The notes below the pieces were generated by a model. It saw only the letters and a list, made by a program, of their open reading frames with translations. It ran no database searches and was not told the origin of the DNA. Source: an uncultured Clostridia bacterium (lineage in GTDB: Bacteria; Bacillota; Clostridia; Oscillospirales; Acutalibacteraceae). From it: a stretch of 64,000 nt of DNA. Within the stretch, counting starts at the first letter, position 1. Every line of letters begins with the position of its first letter. Shown in pieces: positions 1-8,556 of the stretch. The position numbers and the translations under genes are program-made. The stretch covers positions 1 through 64,000 of the forward strand of contig CALWIO010000008.1 in NCBI GenBank assembly GCA_944380765.1. The letters run 5' to 3'.

Positions 1-545
1 TATACGGGCGATAGGGTGTTGAAAAGTATTGTCATTTGTTGAAGATGTCGAAAACTCAAAAGTTGATTATACAAAATAAATATTTTGTATCAAAAAGGGG
101 ATTAAAAATTATACAAAATACGGGAAATACGGGCTTTTAGCTATCCGTAGCCCGCATAAAACCCGTATCGACCGCAAACCCTTTTTCTAAGATTGGCTTT
201 AACATTTTGTTGCGGCATATTTATTTTTTTATTTGCTTTTTTCGTTTCTTGAATTACACTAATATGAGTTACTAATGATTTGCATATTTTTATTTACTTA
301 ATGTTTACTTGGAAATTTGCTTTTACGCTATTCTGTTTACTGTTAAATACTTTTTTCATAATGCAATATGCTTTTTAATCAAACCTGCAAGTTTATAAGA
401 ACTATTCGGATAAGAATTTTGATTTTAATAAGCAATACCATAAATTTATAATTTCACTGTTATTGCTGATGATAAAACTCTGCGACTGTTTTTAACTGTA
501 AATTTTAGTCGCCTTTCTATTATTTATTAACCGCGCTTTTATTTG
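1..545. other. AT-rich non-coding stretch with short repeats
   Basis: No convincing gene is seen in the first ~590 bases on either strand. The first 170 bases hold short repeats: a perfect palindrome ATACAAAATA-AA-TATTTTGTAT at 69-90, a third copy of its half-site at 111-120, the 9-mer AAATACGGG twice in tandem at 116-133, ATACGGGC again at 2-9, and the inverse CCCGTAT at 162-168. From about 180 to 545 the sequence is very AT-rich and I see only homopolymer-like runs. This could be a regulatory or remnant region of whatever lies left of the window; no function is assigned. Confidence 0.6.
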
Positions 546-574
546 TTGATTTAGAATGGCAAATATAGTATAAT
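546..574 (+). promoter_or_regulatory. Sigma-A type promoter of the recombinase gene
   Basis: TTGATT (546-551), 17-bp spacer, TATAAT (569-574). Transcription would start near 581, which argues against the GTG at 589 as start codon and for the TTG at 619. Confidence 0.65.
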
Positions 575-618
575 ATTATTGTAAATTTGTGAAACAGTTT
601 CACGGAGATGAGAATTTT

Positions 619-1599
619 TTGAAAAGAATTGACTATACGGGACTTCCTCAGATACTGAAAGATTTTCTTGTTTATTTAGATGTTATAAAGGGAAAATCTA
701 CCTTAACGATTGAGGAATATTCTTCGGATTTAAGATTATTTTTTAAATTTCTGAAATTATACCGCGGGCTTGTCCCCTCTTCGAGCGACTTTGAAGAGAT
801 TGATATAAGCGATATTGACGAAGCGTTTATCAAGTCAATCACACTAAATGACGCTTACGCATTTTTATCGTACTGTAAGAACGAACGAGATAATCACGAA
901 GCCGCAAGGGCGCGCAAAGTGTCAAGCCTAAGAGCATATTTTAAATATCTTTCGCTGCAAAAGCAGATACTTGATGAAAACCCAATGCAGGTGCTTGATT
1001 CACCGAAGCTTAAAAAATCGCTTCCAAAGTACTTGACCTTAGAGGAAAGCCTTAAACTCTTACAGTCGGTTGACGGTAAGCACAAAGAGCGCGATTACTG
1101 TATTCTTGTTTTCTTTTTAAACTGCGGTCTGCGTCTTTCCGAGCTTGTCAGCCTTAATTACAACGATATACGCGATGACAGAACAATGCGCGTTACCGGT
1201 AAAGGCAACAAGGAAAGAACAATATACTTAAATGACGCCTGCATTGACGCATATAAAAAATATATGGCTGTCCGCCCCGTTGACGGTGTTGCCGGAAGCG
1301 ACAGGCACGCGCTTTTTTTAAGCGGCCGCAACAAAAGGATAAGTCCAAAAACAGTACAGCATATAGTTTACTCAAATATGGAAAAATGCGGACTTGAAGG
1401 ATATTCAGCCCATAAATTAAGACATACCGCGGCAACCTTAATGTATCAGCACGGGAATGTTGATGTGCTTGTTTTAAAGGATATTTTGGGTCACGAAAAC
1501 CTCGGCACCACCGAAATATACACTCATATTGTTGATGAGCAGTTGAAAAAGGCTTCGGAATCAAATCCGCTGTCGCATGTTAAAATGCCCGAGGACTGA
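619..1599 (+). CDS. XerC/XerD-type tyrosine recombinase
   Basis: Site-specific tyrosine recombinase of the Xer type, whose chromosomal members resolve replication dimers at dif. The N-terminal ~115 residues form the SAM-like core-binding domain. The C-terminal catalytic domain has the full set: Arg172 (NCGLRLSEL), Lys195 (TGKGNK), His266-x-x-Arg269 (HKLRH), His292 (LGHENL) and Tyr301 (EIYTHI), so it should be active. I prefer the TTG at 619 because GGAG lies 11 bases upstream. A GTG at 589 is in frame but sits about 8 bases from the predicted transcription start. It ends exactly where the convergent spoIIM-like gene ends. In Bacillus spoIIM and xerD (ripX) are also near each other, which favours a housekeeping role over an element integrase; XerC and XerD cannot be told apart here. 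Confidence 0.85.
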   Translation: MKRIDYTGLPQILKDFLVYLDVIKGKSTLTIEEYSSDLRLFFKFLKLYRGLVPSSSDFEEIDISDIDEAFIKSITLNDAYAFLSYCKNERDNHEAARARKVSSLRAYFKYLSLQKQILDENPMQVLDSPKLKKSLPKYLTLEESLKLLQSVDGKHKERDYCILVFFLNCGLRLSELVSLNYNDIRDDRTMRVTGKGNKERTIYLNDACIDAYKKYMAVRPVDGVAGSDRHALFLSGRNKRISPKTVQHIVYSNMEKCGLEGYSAHKLRHTAATLMYQHGNVDVLVLKDILGHENLGTTEIYTHIVDEQLKKASESNPLSHVKMPED

Positions 1600-2268
1600 T
1601 TACAGCGCGATTTTTCCCGCCAAAAAGCAAATAATCCCGGCGTTGACTGCGGCGCAAGCGCAGTTGATTACAGCTAAAAACAAATACCTTAAAAAATACA
1701 GCCTCGCGGATATATCGTCGGCTGTATTTTTATTTGTAACAAGTTTCAGAACATAGCCGCTCATATAAGCCGATTCATTCGCGGCAAATATAAGCGAAGC
1801 GGTTGTTATTACCGCATAGGGATATATAAACAGCAGGCAGAAAAGCACGCCTTTTAACTCAAACTCATTGTACATAAGTCCGCCTGTGTATCCGATTATA
1901 AGGCATTTCAGCGCGGGCGGAAAAAACACTAAGCTTTTACCGGCATAACTTGTACCTAAAAAGAACGAAAGAGCAAGAAAAAGAAAGTCGGTTTTTAATA
2001 AGAACACAAGCGCTGCGGCAAATCCGGAGTTTTGCATGGCGAAAACTTTTTCCGTTATAATTCCGTTTATATTGCTGTTTGAATAAAACCTGTAAATCAG
2101 GCTTCCGCAGGCAACTGCCGCAACGCAAATAATCAGCATAAATATTTTGTATTTTTCCTGAGTAAACCGGGAAAAATCATATTTTTTTCTTCTTTGAGCG
2201 CGCTCGGCTTTCAAAGGCTTTAAAGAAGCAGAATGCTTTTTTCTTTTTAATCTGATTACTTTTGTCAT
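1600..2268 (-). CDS. spoIIM: SpoIIM-like stage II sporulation membrane protein
   Basis: 222-aa integral membrane protein with a basic N-terminus (about residues 1-30, many Lys/Arg) followed by about five hydrophobic segments. Size, topology and the central stretch FFLGTSYAGKS...GYTGGLMYNEF fit the SpoIIM/DUF95 family. SpoIIM acts with SpoIID and SpoIIP in septal peptidoglycan remodelling during engulfment. The ATG at 2268 has AAGGATG just upstream. It is the last gene of the queA-tgt-yajC block and abuts a Xer-type gene tail to tail. Family assignment rests on general resemblance and context, so a generic DUF95 protein remains possible. Confidence 0.6.
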   Translation of the reverse strand: MTKVIRLKRKKHSASLKPLKAERAQRRKKYDFSRFTQEKYKIFMLIICVAAVACGSLIYRFYSNSNINGIITEKVFAMQNSGFAAALVFLLKTDFLFLALSFFLGTSYAGKSLVFFPPALKCLIIGYTGGLMYNEFELKGVLFCLLFIYPYAVITTASLIFAANESAYMSGYVLKLVTNKNTADDISARLYFLRYLFLAVINCACAAVNAGIICFLAGKIAL

Positions 2269-2286
2269 GGTATCATCCTTTTATAT

Positions 2287-2700
2287 TTATTTTCTTCTCT
2301 TCATATTTGCTCCGATTATTCCGCCCGCAACGGCAGAAGCAATTATTCCGGCAAAAAGTCCGAGCGTTGTGGCTTTAAGCTGGCCTTTTGAAAACACAAG
2401 CATTACCGAAAAGACAGTCATACAGTAAACAAGCGACACCGCAAGACCTGCCACAATCCCTTTAAGCCTTGTTTTACGGGCGGCGACCGTTCCGGATACA
2501 AGACCTCCGAGCACAACGGAAACAATAAAATATATGCCTGCATTTTCCGAAAGCTGCGCTGATTTTGATAAAATTACCGAAAAAACAAGCGTGCCGATTA
2601 CGCATACAGCGGTACCTATAACCGCCGATAAAAAAATCCATATTGCTTTTTGAGCCGGTATATTTAGTTCTTTTTTCTTTTTTACAGGCTTTTTTCGCAT
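2287..2700 (-). CDS. TIGR04086-type (YrzE-like) small membrane protein
   Basis: 137-aa protein with a Lys-rich N-terminus (MRKKPVKKKKEL) and four hydrophobic segments with Gly-rich turns (VVLGGLVSG, GIIASAVAGG), ending MKRRK. This is the pattern of the TIGR04086/YrzE family often found beside yajC in Clostridia; its function is unknown. An upstream in-frame extension to 2841 exists, but ATG 2700 is preceded by GAGGGGA and is the better start. That ribosome-binding site lies in the 3' arm of a terminator-like hairpin (2704-2742), so translation or transcription may be attenuated. It precedes spoIIM by 18 bases and is probably co-transcribed with it. Confidence 0.65.
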   Translation of the reverse strand: MRKKPVKKKKELNIPAQKAIWIFLSAVIGTAVCVIGTLVFSVILSKSAQLSENAGIYFIVSVVLGGLVSGTVAARKTRLKGIVAGLAVSLVYCMTVFSVMLVFSKGQLKATTLGLFAGIIASAVAGGIIGANMKRRK

Positions 2701-2742
2701 AAAAAATCCCCTCACATTCACTAAATGAATATGAGGGGATTT
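2701..2742 (-). terminator. Terminator-like hairpin that also holds the next gene's RBS
   Basis: Two 17-nt arms (2704-2720 and 2726-2742) pair with a single G-U/mismatch around a 5-nt loop. On the minus strand they are followed by a run of six T directly before the ATG at 2700. The distal arm contains GAGGGGA, the ribosome-binding site of the YrzE-like gene. It lies just downstream of yajC, so it can act as its intrinsic terminator. Confidence 0.7.
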
Positions 2743-2761
2743 GTGCTTATATGAATTATTA

Positions 2762-3187
2762 TCAGTCTTCTTTGGATTCGTCCTTATTTTTCTTGGACTT
2801 TTTGCCCTTGTTCTCCTGCATAGCGGCACGGGCGGCTTCACGCTCCGCCTGAAGCTTTTCGTTAGCGGTATGATTAGTGGCGATAGCGTATTTCATAAAC
2901 TTGATTTTTACACGGTCAGAGCCCGTTTCAATTACAACGGATTCATCTTTTACCGAAACTACTCTTCCGCAAATACCGCCGATTGTAGTAACCTCATCGC
3001 CGACCTGCGTACTGTCACGAAGTTCCTGCTCTTTCTTCTGCTGTTTTTTCTGCGGTCTGATTGTGAAGAAATACATAGCCGCAAAAAGCACAACCATAAG
3101 GATAATCATTGTTATCGCGCTGGAACCGCCTGCGCCCTCAGTCTGAGAAGCGGTACTTGTCATAGCAAGAGTGAAAAAAGTATTCAT
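2762..3187 (-). CDS. yajC: Preprotein translocase subunit YajC
   Basis: 141-aa single-pass membrane protein: a short N-terminal segment, one transmembrane helix (about residues 23-42, ending FFTIRPQKKQQKK), then the conserved soluble part with GDEVTTIGGICGRV and EVxIETGS-like beta strands. This is the standard YajC layout; YajC joins SecDF at the Sec translocon. The C-terminal tail is long, Lys/Glu-rich and low-complexity. It has its own promoter just upstream and lies downstream of tgt, the usual queA-tgt-yajC order. No secD or secF follows within the window. Confidence 0.93.
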   Translation of the reverse strand: MNTFFTLAMTSTASQTEGAGGSSAITMIILMVVLFAAMYFFTIRPQKKQQKKEQELRDSTQVGDEVTTIGGICGRVVSVKDESVVIETGSDRVKIKFMKYAIATNHTANEKLQAEREAARAAMQENKGKKSKKNKDESKED

Positions 3188-3221
3188 TTAAAATTTCCTC
3201 CAAATATATAATTACTGAATT

Positions 3222-3250
3222 ATTATACATAAACTGCGTCTATTTTGCAA
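3222..3250 (-). promoter_or_regulatory. Promoter in front of yajC
   Basis: On the minus strand TTGCAA (3250-3245), 17-bp spacer, TATAAT (3227-3222), placing the start of transcription about 30 bases before the yajC ATG. It lies in the tgt-yajC gap. Confidence 0.6.
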
Positions 3251-3259
3251 TAGATATTT

Positions 3260-4390
3260 TTATATTCGTTTGTCGAGCTTTTCACAGTACTCGTCATAAA
3301 AGCTGTCAAATGTATCGTCGTCAAGCGCTTTGCGTATTTTTTCAAGCAATGTATTGTAAAAATACAGGTTATGCATTACGCAAAGACGCATAGCCAAAAC
3401 TTCCTGAGCCTTGAACAGATGGCGTATATAGGCTCTTGAATGACGGCGGCAGGTCGGGCAGTCGCAGTGTTCGTCTATCGGCGACAAATCCTTTTCGTAC
3501 TTTTTATTGTTTATGTTAATTATACCGTTTTCGGTAAACAGGTGACCGTGCCTTGCGTTACGGCTGGGCATAACGCAGTCGAAAAGGTCAACTCCCCTTC
3601 TGACTCCCTCAATTATATTGCCGGGTGTTCCTACGCCCATTAAATAGCGTATTTTATTTTTAGGCATATACGGCTCCACTGCGGAAATTACCCGGTACAT
3701 AACCTCCTTCGGCTCGCCTACCGCAAGTCCGCCGATAGCGTAGCCGTCCAGGTCAAGCTTTGCAATTTCCTTCATGTGATTTACTCTGAGGTCATCAAAA
3801 GTACAGCCCTGATTTATGCCAAAAAGAAGCTGATTTTTATTGATTGTGTCCGGCAGAGAATTAAGCCTGTCCATCTCCTGTTTGCAGCGGTAAAGCCAGC
3901 GGGCTGTTCTTTCGCAGGATTTTTTCGCATAAGAATATTCAGCCGGATTTTCAACGCACTCATCAAAAGCCATGGCGATAGTTGAGCCCAAATTAGATTG
4001 AATACGCATGCTTTCCTCAGGCCCCATAAAAATCTTTCTGCCGTCGATATGGGAAGAAAAATATACTCCCTCTTCGCGTATTTTTCTTAAAGAAGCGAGC
4101 GAAAACACCTGAAAGCCCCCGCTGTCGGTCAAAATCGGGCCGTCCCAACCCGTAAACTTATGCAGACCGCCCAGTTCCTTAATAAGAGTATCCGTAGGTC
4201 GAAGGTGAAGATGATATGTGTTGCAAAGCTGAACCTGGCACTTAATATCCTTTAAATCAAACGCGGATACGCCGCCCTTAATCGCTCCCTGAGTGGCGAC
4301 ATTCATAAATCCGGGAGTCTGCACCGTCCCGTGAACAGTAACGAACTCGCCTCTTCTTGCAGCGCCGTGTTCCTTGATTATTTTAAACAT
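3260..4390 (-). CDS. tgt: tRNA-guanine transglycosylase
   Basis: 376 aa, the normal length for bacterial Tgt, which exchanges G34 of GUN-anticodon tRNAs for preQ1. Seen: the substrate-pocket motif TDSGGFQVFSL near residue 90, GINQGCTFDDLR and GGLAVGE in the middle, the region FDCVMPSRNARHG carrying the nucleophilic Asp, and a C-terminal zinc site C-x-C-x2-C...H (HCDCPTCRRHSRAY). All key residues are present. Start ATG 4390 has GGAGACAGG upstream. It follows queA by 11 bases in the same operon. No preQ1 synthesis genes are in the window. Confidence 0.96.
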   Translation of the reverse strand: MFKIIKEHGAARRGEFVTVHGTVQTPGFMNVATQGAIKGGVSAFDLKDIKCQVQLCNTYHLHLRPTDTLIKELGGLHKFTGWDGPILTDSGGFQVFSLASLRKIREEGVYFSSHIDGRKIFMGPEESMRIQSNLGSTIAMAFDECVENPAEYSYAKKSCERTARWLYRCKQEMDRLNSLPDTINKNQLLFGINQGCTFDDLRVNHMKEIAKLDLDGYAIGGLAVGEPKEVMYRVISAVEPYMPKNKIRYLMGVGTPGNIIEGVRRGVDLFDCVMPSRNARHGHLFTENGIININNKKYEKDLSPIDEHCDCPTCRRHSRAYIRHLFKAQEVLAMRLCVMHNLYFYNTLLEKIRKALDDDTFDSFYDEYCEKLDKRI

Positions 4391-4401
4391 AAGCCTGTCT
4401 C

Positions 4402-5430
4402 CTAATAAATAAACATACAGTCGCCGAAACTGAAAAATCTGTATTTTTCATCTACGGCCGTTTTATAAGCTTTTAAAATTTCCTCCCTGTTGTAAAAAGC
4501 GGAAACAAGCATTATCAGCGTGCTCTCCGGCAGGTGGAAATTTGTAAGCAGCGCGTCAACGCACTTAAACTCATATCCCGGATAAATAAAAATGCTTGTC
4601 CAGTCATCATACTCTCTGACTTCACCGAGCTTTGTCATAACGCTTTCAAGAGTACGGCAGCAGGTTGTGCCGACCGCAACAACCCTTTTACCAGCCTTTT
4701 TGGTTTCATTGATAATATCCGCCGTTTCCTTTGGAATTGAATAATGCTCCGAGTGCATTTTATGGTCCTCAATATTTTCGGCTTTTACCGGTCTGAATGT
4801 GCCTATGCCCACATGCAGGGTAACATAGGCTATTTTTACGCCTTTATTCTGTATTTTCCTTAAAATCTCATCGGTAAAATGAAGTCCGGCGGTAGGCGCA
4901 GCCGCAGAGCCCAGCTCTTTGGAATACACGGTCTGATATCGTTCTTTATCCTTTAATTCCTCGGTAATATAATGAGGCAGCGGCATTTCTCCGATTTTAT
5001 CAAGAACTTCGTAAATGTTTGAAGCGTCATAAGAGAATTTAGCTATACGGTTGCCGTTTTCAAGAACTTCCTCAATAACGGCTGTCATTATGCCGCCGCC
5101 GAATGAAAAGCTCGCGCCCTCTTTTGCCCTTTTGCCGGGTCCGGTTATGGTTTCCCAGCGGTCGCCTCCGAGATTGTTAAGAAGCAGAAACTCAACCACG
5201 GCGCCCGTACCGGCTTTTGTCCCGTAAATTCTCGCAGGCAAAACGCGGGTATTGTTAAGAACAAGACAGTCGCCCTCGTTCAGAAAATCAACGAAATCAT
5301 AAAAATGACGATGCAGAATTTCTCCGCTGTTTCTTGAAATTACCATCATTCTTGAACTGTCGCGCGGCTCCGCCGGGGACTGCGCAATCAGTTCTTTTGG
5401 TAAATCATAATAAAAATCAGATTTTTTCAT
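4402..5430 (-). CDS. queA: S-adenosylmethionine:tRNA ribosyltransferase-isomerase
   Basis: 342 aa. QueA transfers and isomerises the ribosyl part of AdoMet onto preQ1-tRNA, giving epoxyqueuosine. Typical features: N-terminal [23 protein letters not shown], central TAGLHFT, the VGIGTFRPV stretch and the C-terminal [16 protein letters not shown]. The start is ATG 5430, with CGGAG seven bases upstream; a TTG two codons earlier is in frame but has no better site. It is the first gene of the queA-tgt operon, divergent from the lysine operon. Confidence 0.96.
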   Translation of the reverse strand: MKKSDFYYDLPKELIAQSPAEPRDSSRMMVISRNSGEILHRHFYDFVDFLNEGDCLVLNNTRVLPARIYGTKAGTGAVVEFLLLNNLGGDRWETITGPGKRAKEGASFSFGGGIMTAVIEEVLENGNRIAKFSYDASNIYEVLDKIGEMPLPHYITEELKDKERYQTVYSKELGSAAAPTAGLHFTDEILRKIQNKGVKIAYVTLHVGIGTFRPVKAENIEDHKMHSEHYSIPKETADIINETKKAGKRVVAVGTTCCRTLESVMTKLGEVREYDDWTSIFIYPGYEFKCVDALLTNFHLPESTLIMLVSAFYNREEILKAYKTAVDEKYRFFSFGDCMFIY

Positions 5431-5469
5431 ACGCAAACTCCGTTAGGTTGATAAAATTTGCAAAAATGT

Positions 5470-5498
5470 TTGACACAAAGCATATATAATGGTATTAT
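5470..5498 (+). promoter_or_regulatory. Promoter of the lysine operon
   Basis: TTGACA (5470-5475), 17-bp spacer, TATTAT (5493-5498). Transcription would begin around 5505, at the 5' edge of the lysine riboswitch. Confidence 0.75.
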
Positions 5499-5502
5499 AG
5501 TA

Positions 5503-5736
5503 AGGCGATTGAGGTGCGTTAAACATCAGTAGCGTTTTTGAGGTCAGCAAGGGCCGGCGACAAAGCGTGAAAGGGTTTACCGCCGAAGAAAAGCCGTGCT
5601 TGCAAACCGCTTTTCTGGGTGCATTATTAACAGTAATGCAACTGTCATCATTTTGATGGAGTGCTTTCGTATTCTGACACAGTCATAATACCCTTGCTTA
5701 TTTCAGTAATGATGACATAATCATTACTGATTTTTT
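5503..5736 (+). ncRNA. Lysine riboswitch (L-box) with intrinsic terminator
   Basis: The leader shows the conserved L-box blocks in order: GAGGTGCG (about 5511), AGTAG, GAGGTCAGCAAGGG, the GAAAGGG segment, CGCCGAAG, then a CTGGGTGCATT block and the ACTGTC strand. A terminator follows: TCAGTAATGA (5703-5712) pairs with TCATTACTGA (5721-5730) before six T. Lysine binding is expected to favour this terminator and shut off asd-dapA-dapB. Block order and the downstream lysine genes make the call firm; exact ends are approximate. Confidence 0.9.
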
Positions 5737-5777
5737 ATAACAAATGTTAGGATAACATTTTTTGGAGGTAATTTCAA

Positions 5778-6857
5778 GTGAAAAAGTATAATGTGGGCGT
5801 AATCGGTGCTACGGGTATGGTAGGTCAGCGTTTTATGACGCTTCTTGACAATCATCCGTGGTTTGATGTAAAAGTTCTTGCCGCAAGTCCCCGTTCGGCA
5901 GGGAAAAAATATATTGACGCCGTAGGCGCTAAATGGTGTATGGATACCGATATTCCCGAGCAGATGAAAGATATGATAGTTATGGACGCTGCCGCGGATA
6001 TTGAGAAAATCGCGTCACAGGTTGATTTTGTATTCTGCGCGGTTGATATGAAAAAGGATGAAATCAAAGCGCTTGAAGAAGCATACGCGAAAGCGGAATG
6101 TCCCGTTATATCCAACAACAGCGCGAACAGACACACGCCCGATGTTCCTATGATTATTCCCGAACTCAATCCCGAACACGCAAAAATAATTCCCGCTCAG
6201 AGAAAGAGACTCGGAACAAAACGCGGTTTTATAGCGGTTAAATCCAACTGCTCTCTTCAAAGCTATGTTCCCGCGCTTTATCCCCTCTCGCAATTCGGCA
6301 TAAAAGATGTTCTGGTATGCACTTATCAGGCAATCTCGGGAGCCGGAAAAACTTTCGCCACATGGCCTGAAATGATTGACAATGTTATTCCCTATATCGG
6401 CGGCGAAGAGGAAAAGAGCGAAAAAGAGCCTCTTAAAATCTGGGGCAAAATCGAGGGCGACCGGATTGTGCCCGCTCAGTCCCCCAACTTTACGGCTCAG
6501 TGCCTTCGCGTACCCGTTTCAAACGGTCACATGGGCGCGGTATTTGTAAGATTTGAGAATAAACCTTCAAAGGAAGAAATATTAAATATATGGAAGAACT
6601 TTTCCGGCCGCGCGCAGGAGCTTAACCTGCCGCACGCGCCGAAGCAGTTCCTCAATTACTTTGAAGAAGACAATATGCCTCAGACAAAGCTACAGCGCGA
6701 GCTTGAAGGCGGAATGGCAATTTCCATCGGCCGTCTTCGCGAGGACACACAATACGATTACAAATTCGTTTGCCTTTCGCACAATACCCTCAGAGGCGCA
6801 GCCGGAGGCGCTGTTTTAATGGCGGAGCTTCTCTGCGCGGAAGGATATATGGACTAA
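5778..6857 (+). CDS. asd: Aspartate-semialdehyde dehydrogenase
   Basis: 359 aa; reduces aspartyl phosphate to aspartate semialdehyde with NADPH, the branch point to lysine, threonine and methionine. N-terminal Rossmann motif GATGMVGQRF, active-site Cys in KSNCSLQSY, catalytic His in NGHMGAVFVRF, and C-terminal HNTLRGAAGGAVLMAELL. The spacing and SNCS motif place it in the archaeal/fungal-like branch of Asd rather than the E. coli type. It starts at GTG 5778 with GGAGGT 8-9 bases upstream. First gene of the riboswitch operon; dapA follows after 12 bases. Confidence 0.95.
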   Translation: MKKYNVGVIGATGMVGQRFMTLLDNHPWFDVKVLAASPRSAGKKYIDAVGAKWCMDTDIPEQMKDMIVMDAAADIEKIASQVDFVFCAVDMKKDEIKALEEAYAKAECPVISNNSANRHTPDVPMIIPELNPEHAKIIPAQRKRLGTKRGFIAVKSNCSLQSYVPALYPLSQFGIKDVLVCTYQAISGAGKTFATWPEMIDNVIPYIGGEEEKSEKEPLKIWGKIEGDRIVPAQSPNFTAQCLRVPVSNGHMGAVFVRFENKPSKEEILNIWKNFSGRAQELNLPHAPKQFLNYFEEDNMPQTKLQRELEGGMAISIGRLREDTQYDYKFVCLSHNTLRGAAGGAVLMAELLCAEGYMD

Positions 6858-6869
6858 GGAGAGATTCCA

Positions 6870-7757
6870 ATGAAAAACACAATTTTTACCGGAGCCGGCG
6901 TTGCAATCGTAACGCCCTTTAACGAGGACGGCAGCGTAAACTACCCCGCCCTTGAAAAGCTGCTTGAATTTCATATTGAAAACGGCACCGACTCAATCGT
7001 AATCTGCGGAACAACCGGCGAAAGCGCTACGCTTACCGTAAAAGAGCACTCAGAGGTAATTAAATTTACGGTTGATACCGTCAATCACAGAATACCGGTT
7101 ATTGCCGGAACCGGCAGTAACGAAACTGCATACGCCGTGGAGCTTTCAAATGACGCCGAAAAAGCGGGCGCCGACGCGCTACTGATTGTTACTCCCTATT
7201 ACAATAAAACTTCACAGCGCGGACTTGTAAAGCACTATAACTTTATTGCCGACAGAGTTTCAACTCCCATAATTATCTACAATGTTCCGAGCAGAACGGG
7301 CGTCAATGTTCTGCCCGAAACTTACGCTCAGCTTTGCGAACACAAAAATATTGTTGCGACTAAGGAAGCCAGCGGCAACATTTCCCAGATTGCTAAAACA
7401 GCAGCTCTTTGCGGAGATAAACTTGATATTTATTCCGGTAATGACGACCAGATTGTTCCCATAATGTCACTTGGCGGTAAAGGCGTTATCTCTGTGCTTT
7501 CAAATATCTGCCCGAAAATTGCGCATGACATTCCCGCTCTTTATTTGGAAGGCAAATGCAAGGAAAGCGCTCAGCTTCAACTTGACTACCTTGAACTGTG
7601 CAACGCTATGTTTATGGATGTAAATCCCATACCCGTAAAAGTTGCCATGAGAATGATGGGATTCGATGTAGGCCCCCTGCGTATGCCCCTCTGCGATATG
7701 GACGACGAGCATACCGATAAGCTCAGAAATGTACTTAAAAAATACAATCTTATTTAA
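6870..7757 (+). CDS. dapA: 4-hydroxy-tetrahydrodipicolinate synthase
   Basis: 295-aa TIM-barrel aldolase that condenses pyruvate with aspartate semialdehyde. The Schiff-base lysine is Lys165 (VATKEASGN); the triad partners are visible as Thr48-Thr49 (CGTTGES), Tyr111 (TPYYNK) and Tyr137 (IYNVPSRTG). Length is typical. It lies between asd and dapB under the lysine riboswitch. Confidence 0.96.
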   Translation: MKNTIFTGAGVAIVTPFNEDGSVNYPALEKLLEFHIENGTDSIVICGTTGESATLTVKEHSEVIKFTVDTVNHRIPVIAGTGSNETAYAVELSNDAEKAGADALLIVTPYYNKTSQRGLVKHYNFIADRVSTPIIIYNVPSRTGVNVLPETYAQLCEHKNIVATKEASGNISQIAKTAALCGDKLDIYSGNDDQIVPIMSLGGKGVISVLSNICPKIAHDIPALYLEGKCKESAQLQLDYLELCNAMFMDVNPIPVKVAMRMMGFDVGPLRMPLCDMDDEHTDKLRNVLKKYNLI

Positions 7758-7782
7758 CAGTCAGATTTAGGATGTGAAAAGA

Positions 7783-8544
7783 ATGACTAGGATAATTTTA
7801 AGCGGCTGTATGGGCAAAATGGGAAAAGCCATTGAAGCCTGTGTTGCTACAAGAAACGACTGTGAAATTGTAGCCGGAGTGGATTTAGCCGAGGGCGTTA
7901 AGGAATACCCGGTATATAAATCCTTTGATTTAATTGACAAATCGGCAAAAGCAGATGTAATTATCGACTTTTCCCATCCTTCGGTTCTCGCCTCGCTGCT
8001 TGATTATGCCGCAGCGACAAATACTCCGGCAGTTATAGCGACAACGGGACTGACAAAGGAACAAACCGAAAGCATCAAAAAATATTCCGAGAAAATCGCT
8101 CTGTTCTTCTCTGCAAATATGTCGCTCGGCGTCAGTCTTGTCTGCGCCCTTGCGAAAAAAGCCGCGAAAGTGCTTGGCAACGGTTTTGATATTGAGATTG
8201 TTGAAATGCACCACAATCAAAAAATTGACGCACCCAGCGGTACGGCTTTAATGATTGCCGACTCAATATCCGAAGTTCTTGACGAAAAACCCGTATATGA
8301 GTTCGACAGACACTCAAAAAGGCAAAAACGCACTAAAAACGAAATCGGTATTCACGCTGTACGGGGCGGCACCATTGTCGGCGAGCACGAGGTAATTTTT
8401 GCCGGTAATGACGAAGTAGTAAAAATTTCCCACTCCGCGTATTCAAAACAGCTTTTTGCGAACGGCTCGGTAAACGCCGCGCTTTTCCTTGTCGGAAAAG
8501 AACCAGGCTTTTACTCAATGCAGGATTTAGTCAATGAAATTTAA
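7783..8544 (+). CDS. dapB: 4-hydroxy-tetrahydrodipicolinate reductase
   Basis: 253 aa. Nucleotide-binding motif SGCMGKMGKAIE at the N-terminus, the family signature EMHHNQKIDAPSGTA with the catalytic His and Lys, and the C-terminal VRGGTIVGEHEV-FAG stretch. Start ATG 7783 is preferred because AGGAT lies about nine bases upstream; an in-frame GTG at 7774 overlaps that site. Third gene of the lysine operon. The remaining dap genes are not in the window. Confidence 0.95.
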   Translation: MTRIILSGCMGKMGKAIEACVATRNDCEIVAGVDLAEGVKEYPVYKSFDLIDKSAKADVIIDFSHPSVLASLLDYAAATNTPAVIATTGLTKEQTESIKKYSEKIALFFSANMSLGVSLVCALAKKAAKVLGNGFDIEIVEMHHNQKIDAPSGTALMIADSISEVLDEKPVYEFDRHSKRQKRTKNEIGIHAVRGGTIVGEHEVIFAGNDEVVKISHSAYSKQLFANGSVNAALFLVGKEPGFYSMQDLVNEI

Positions 8545-8556
8545 GGAGGTTAAACT

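Noticed and set aside
589..618. GTG at 589 as start of the Xer-type gene
   Set aside because: It lies about eight bases from the predicted transcription start, without a ribosome-binding site; TTG 619 has GGAG upstream.
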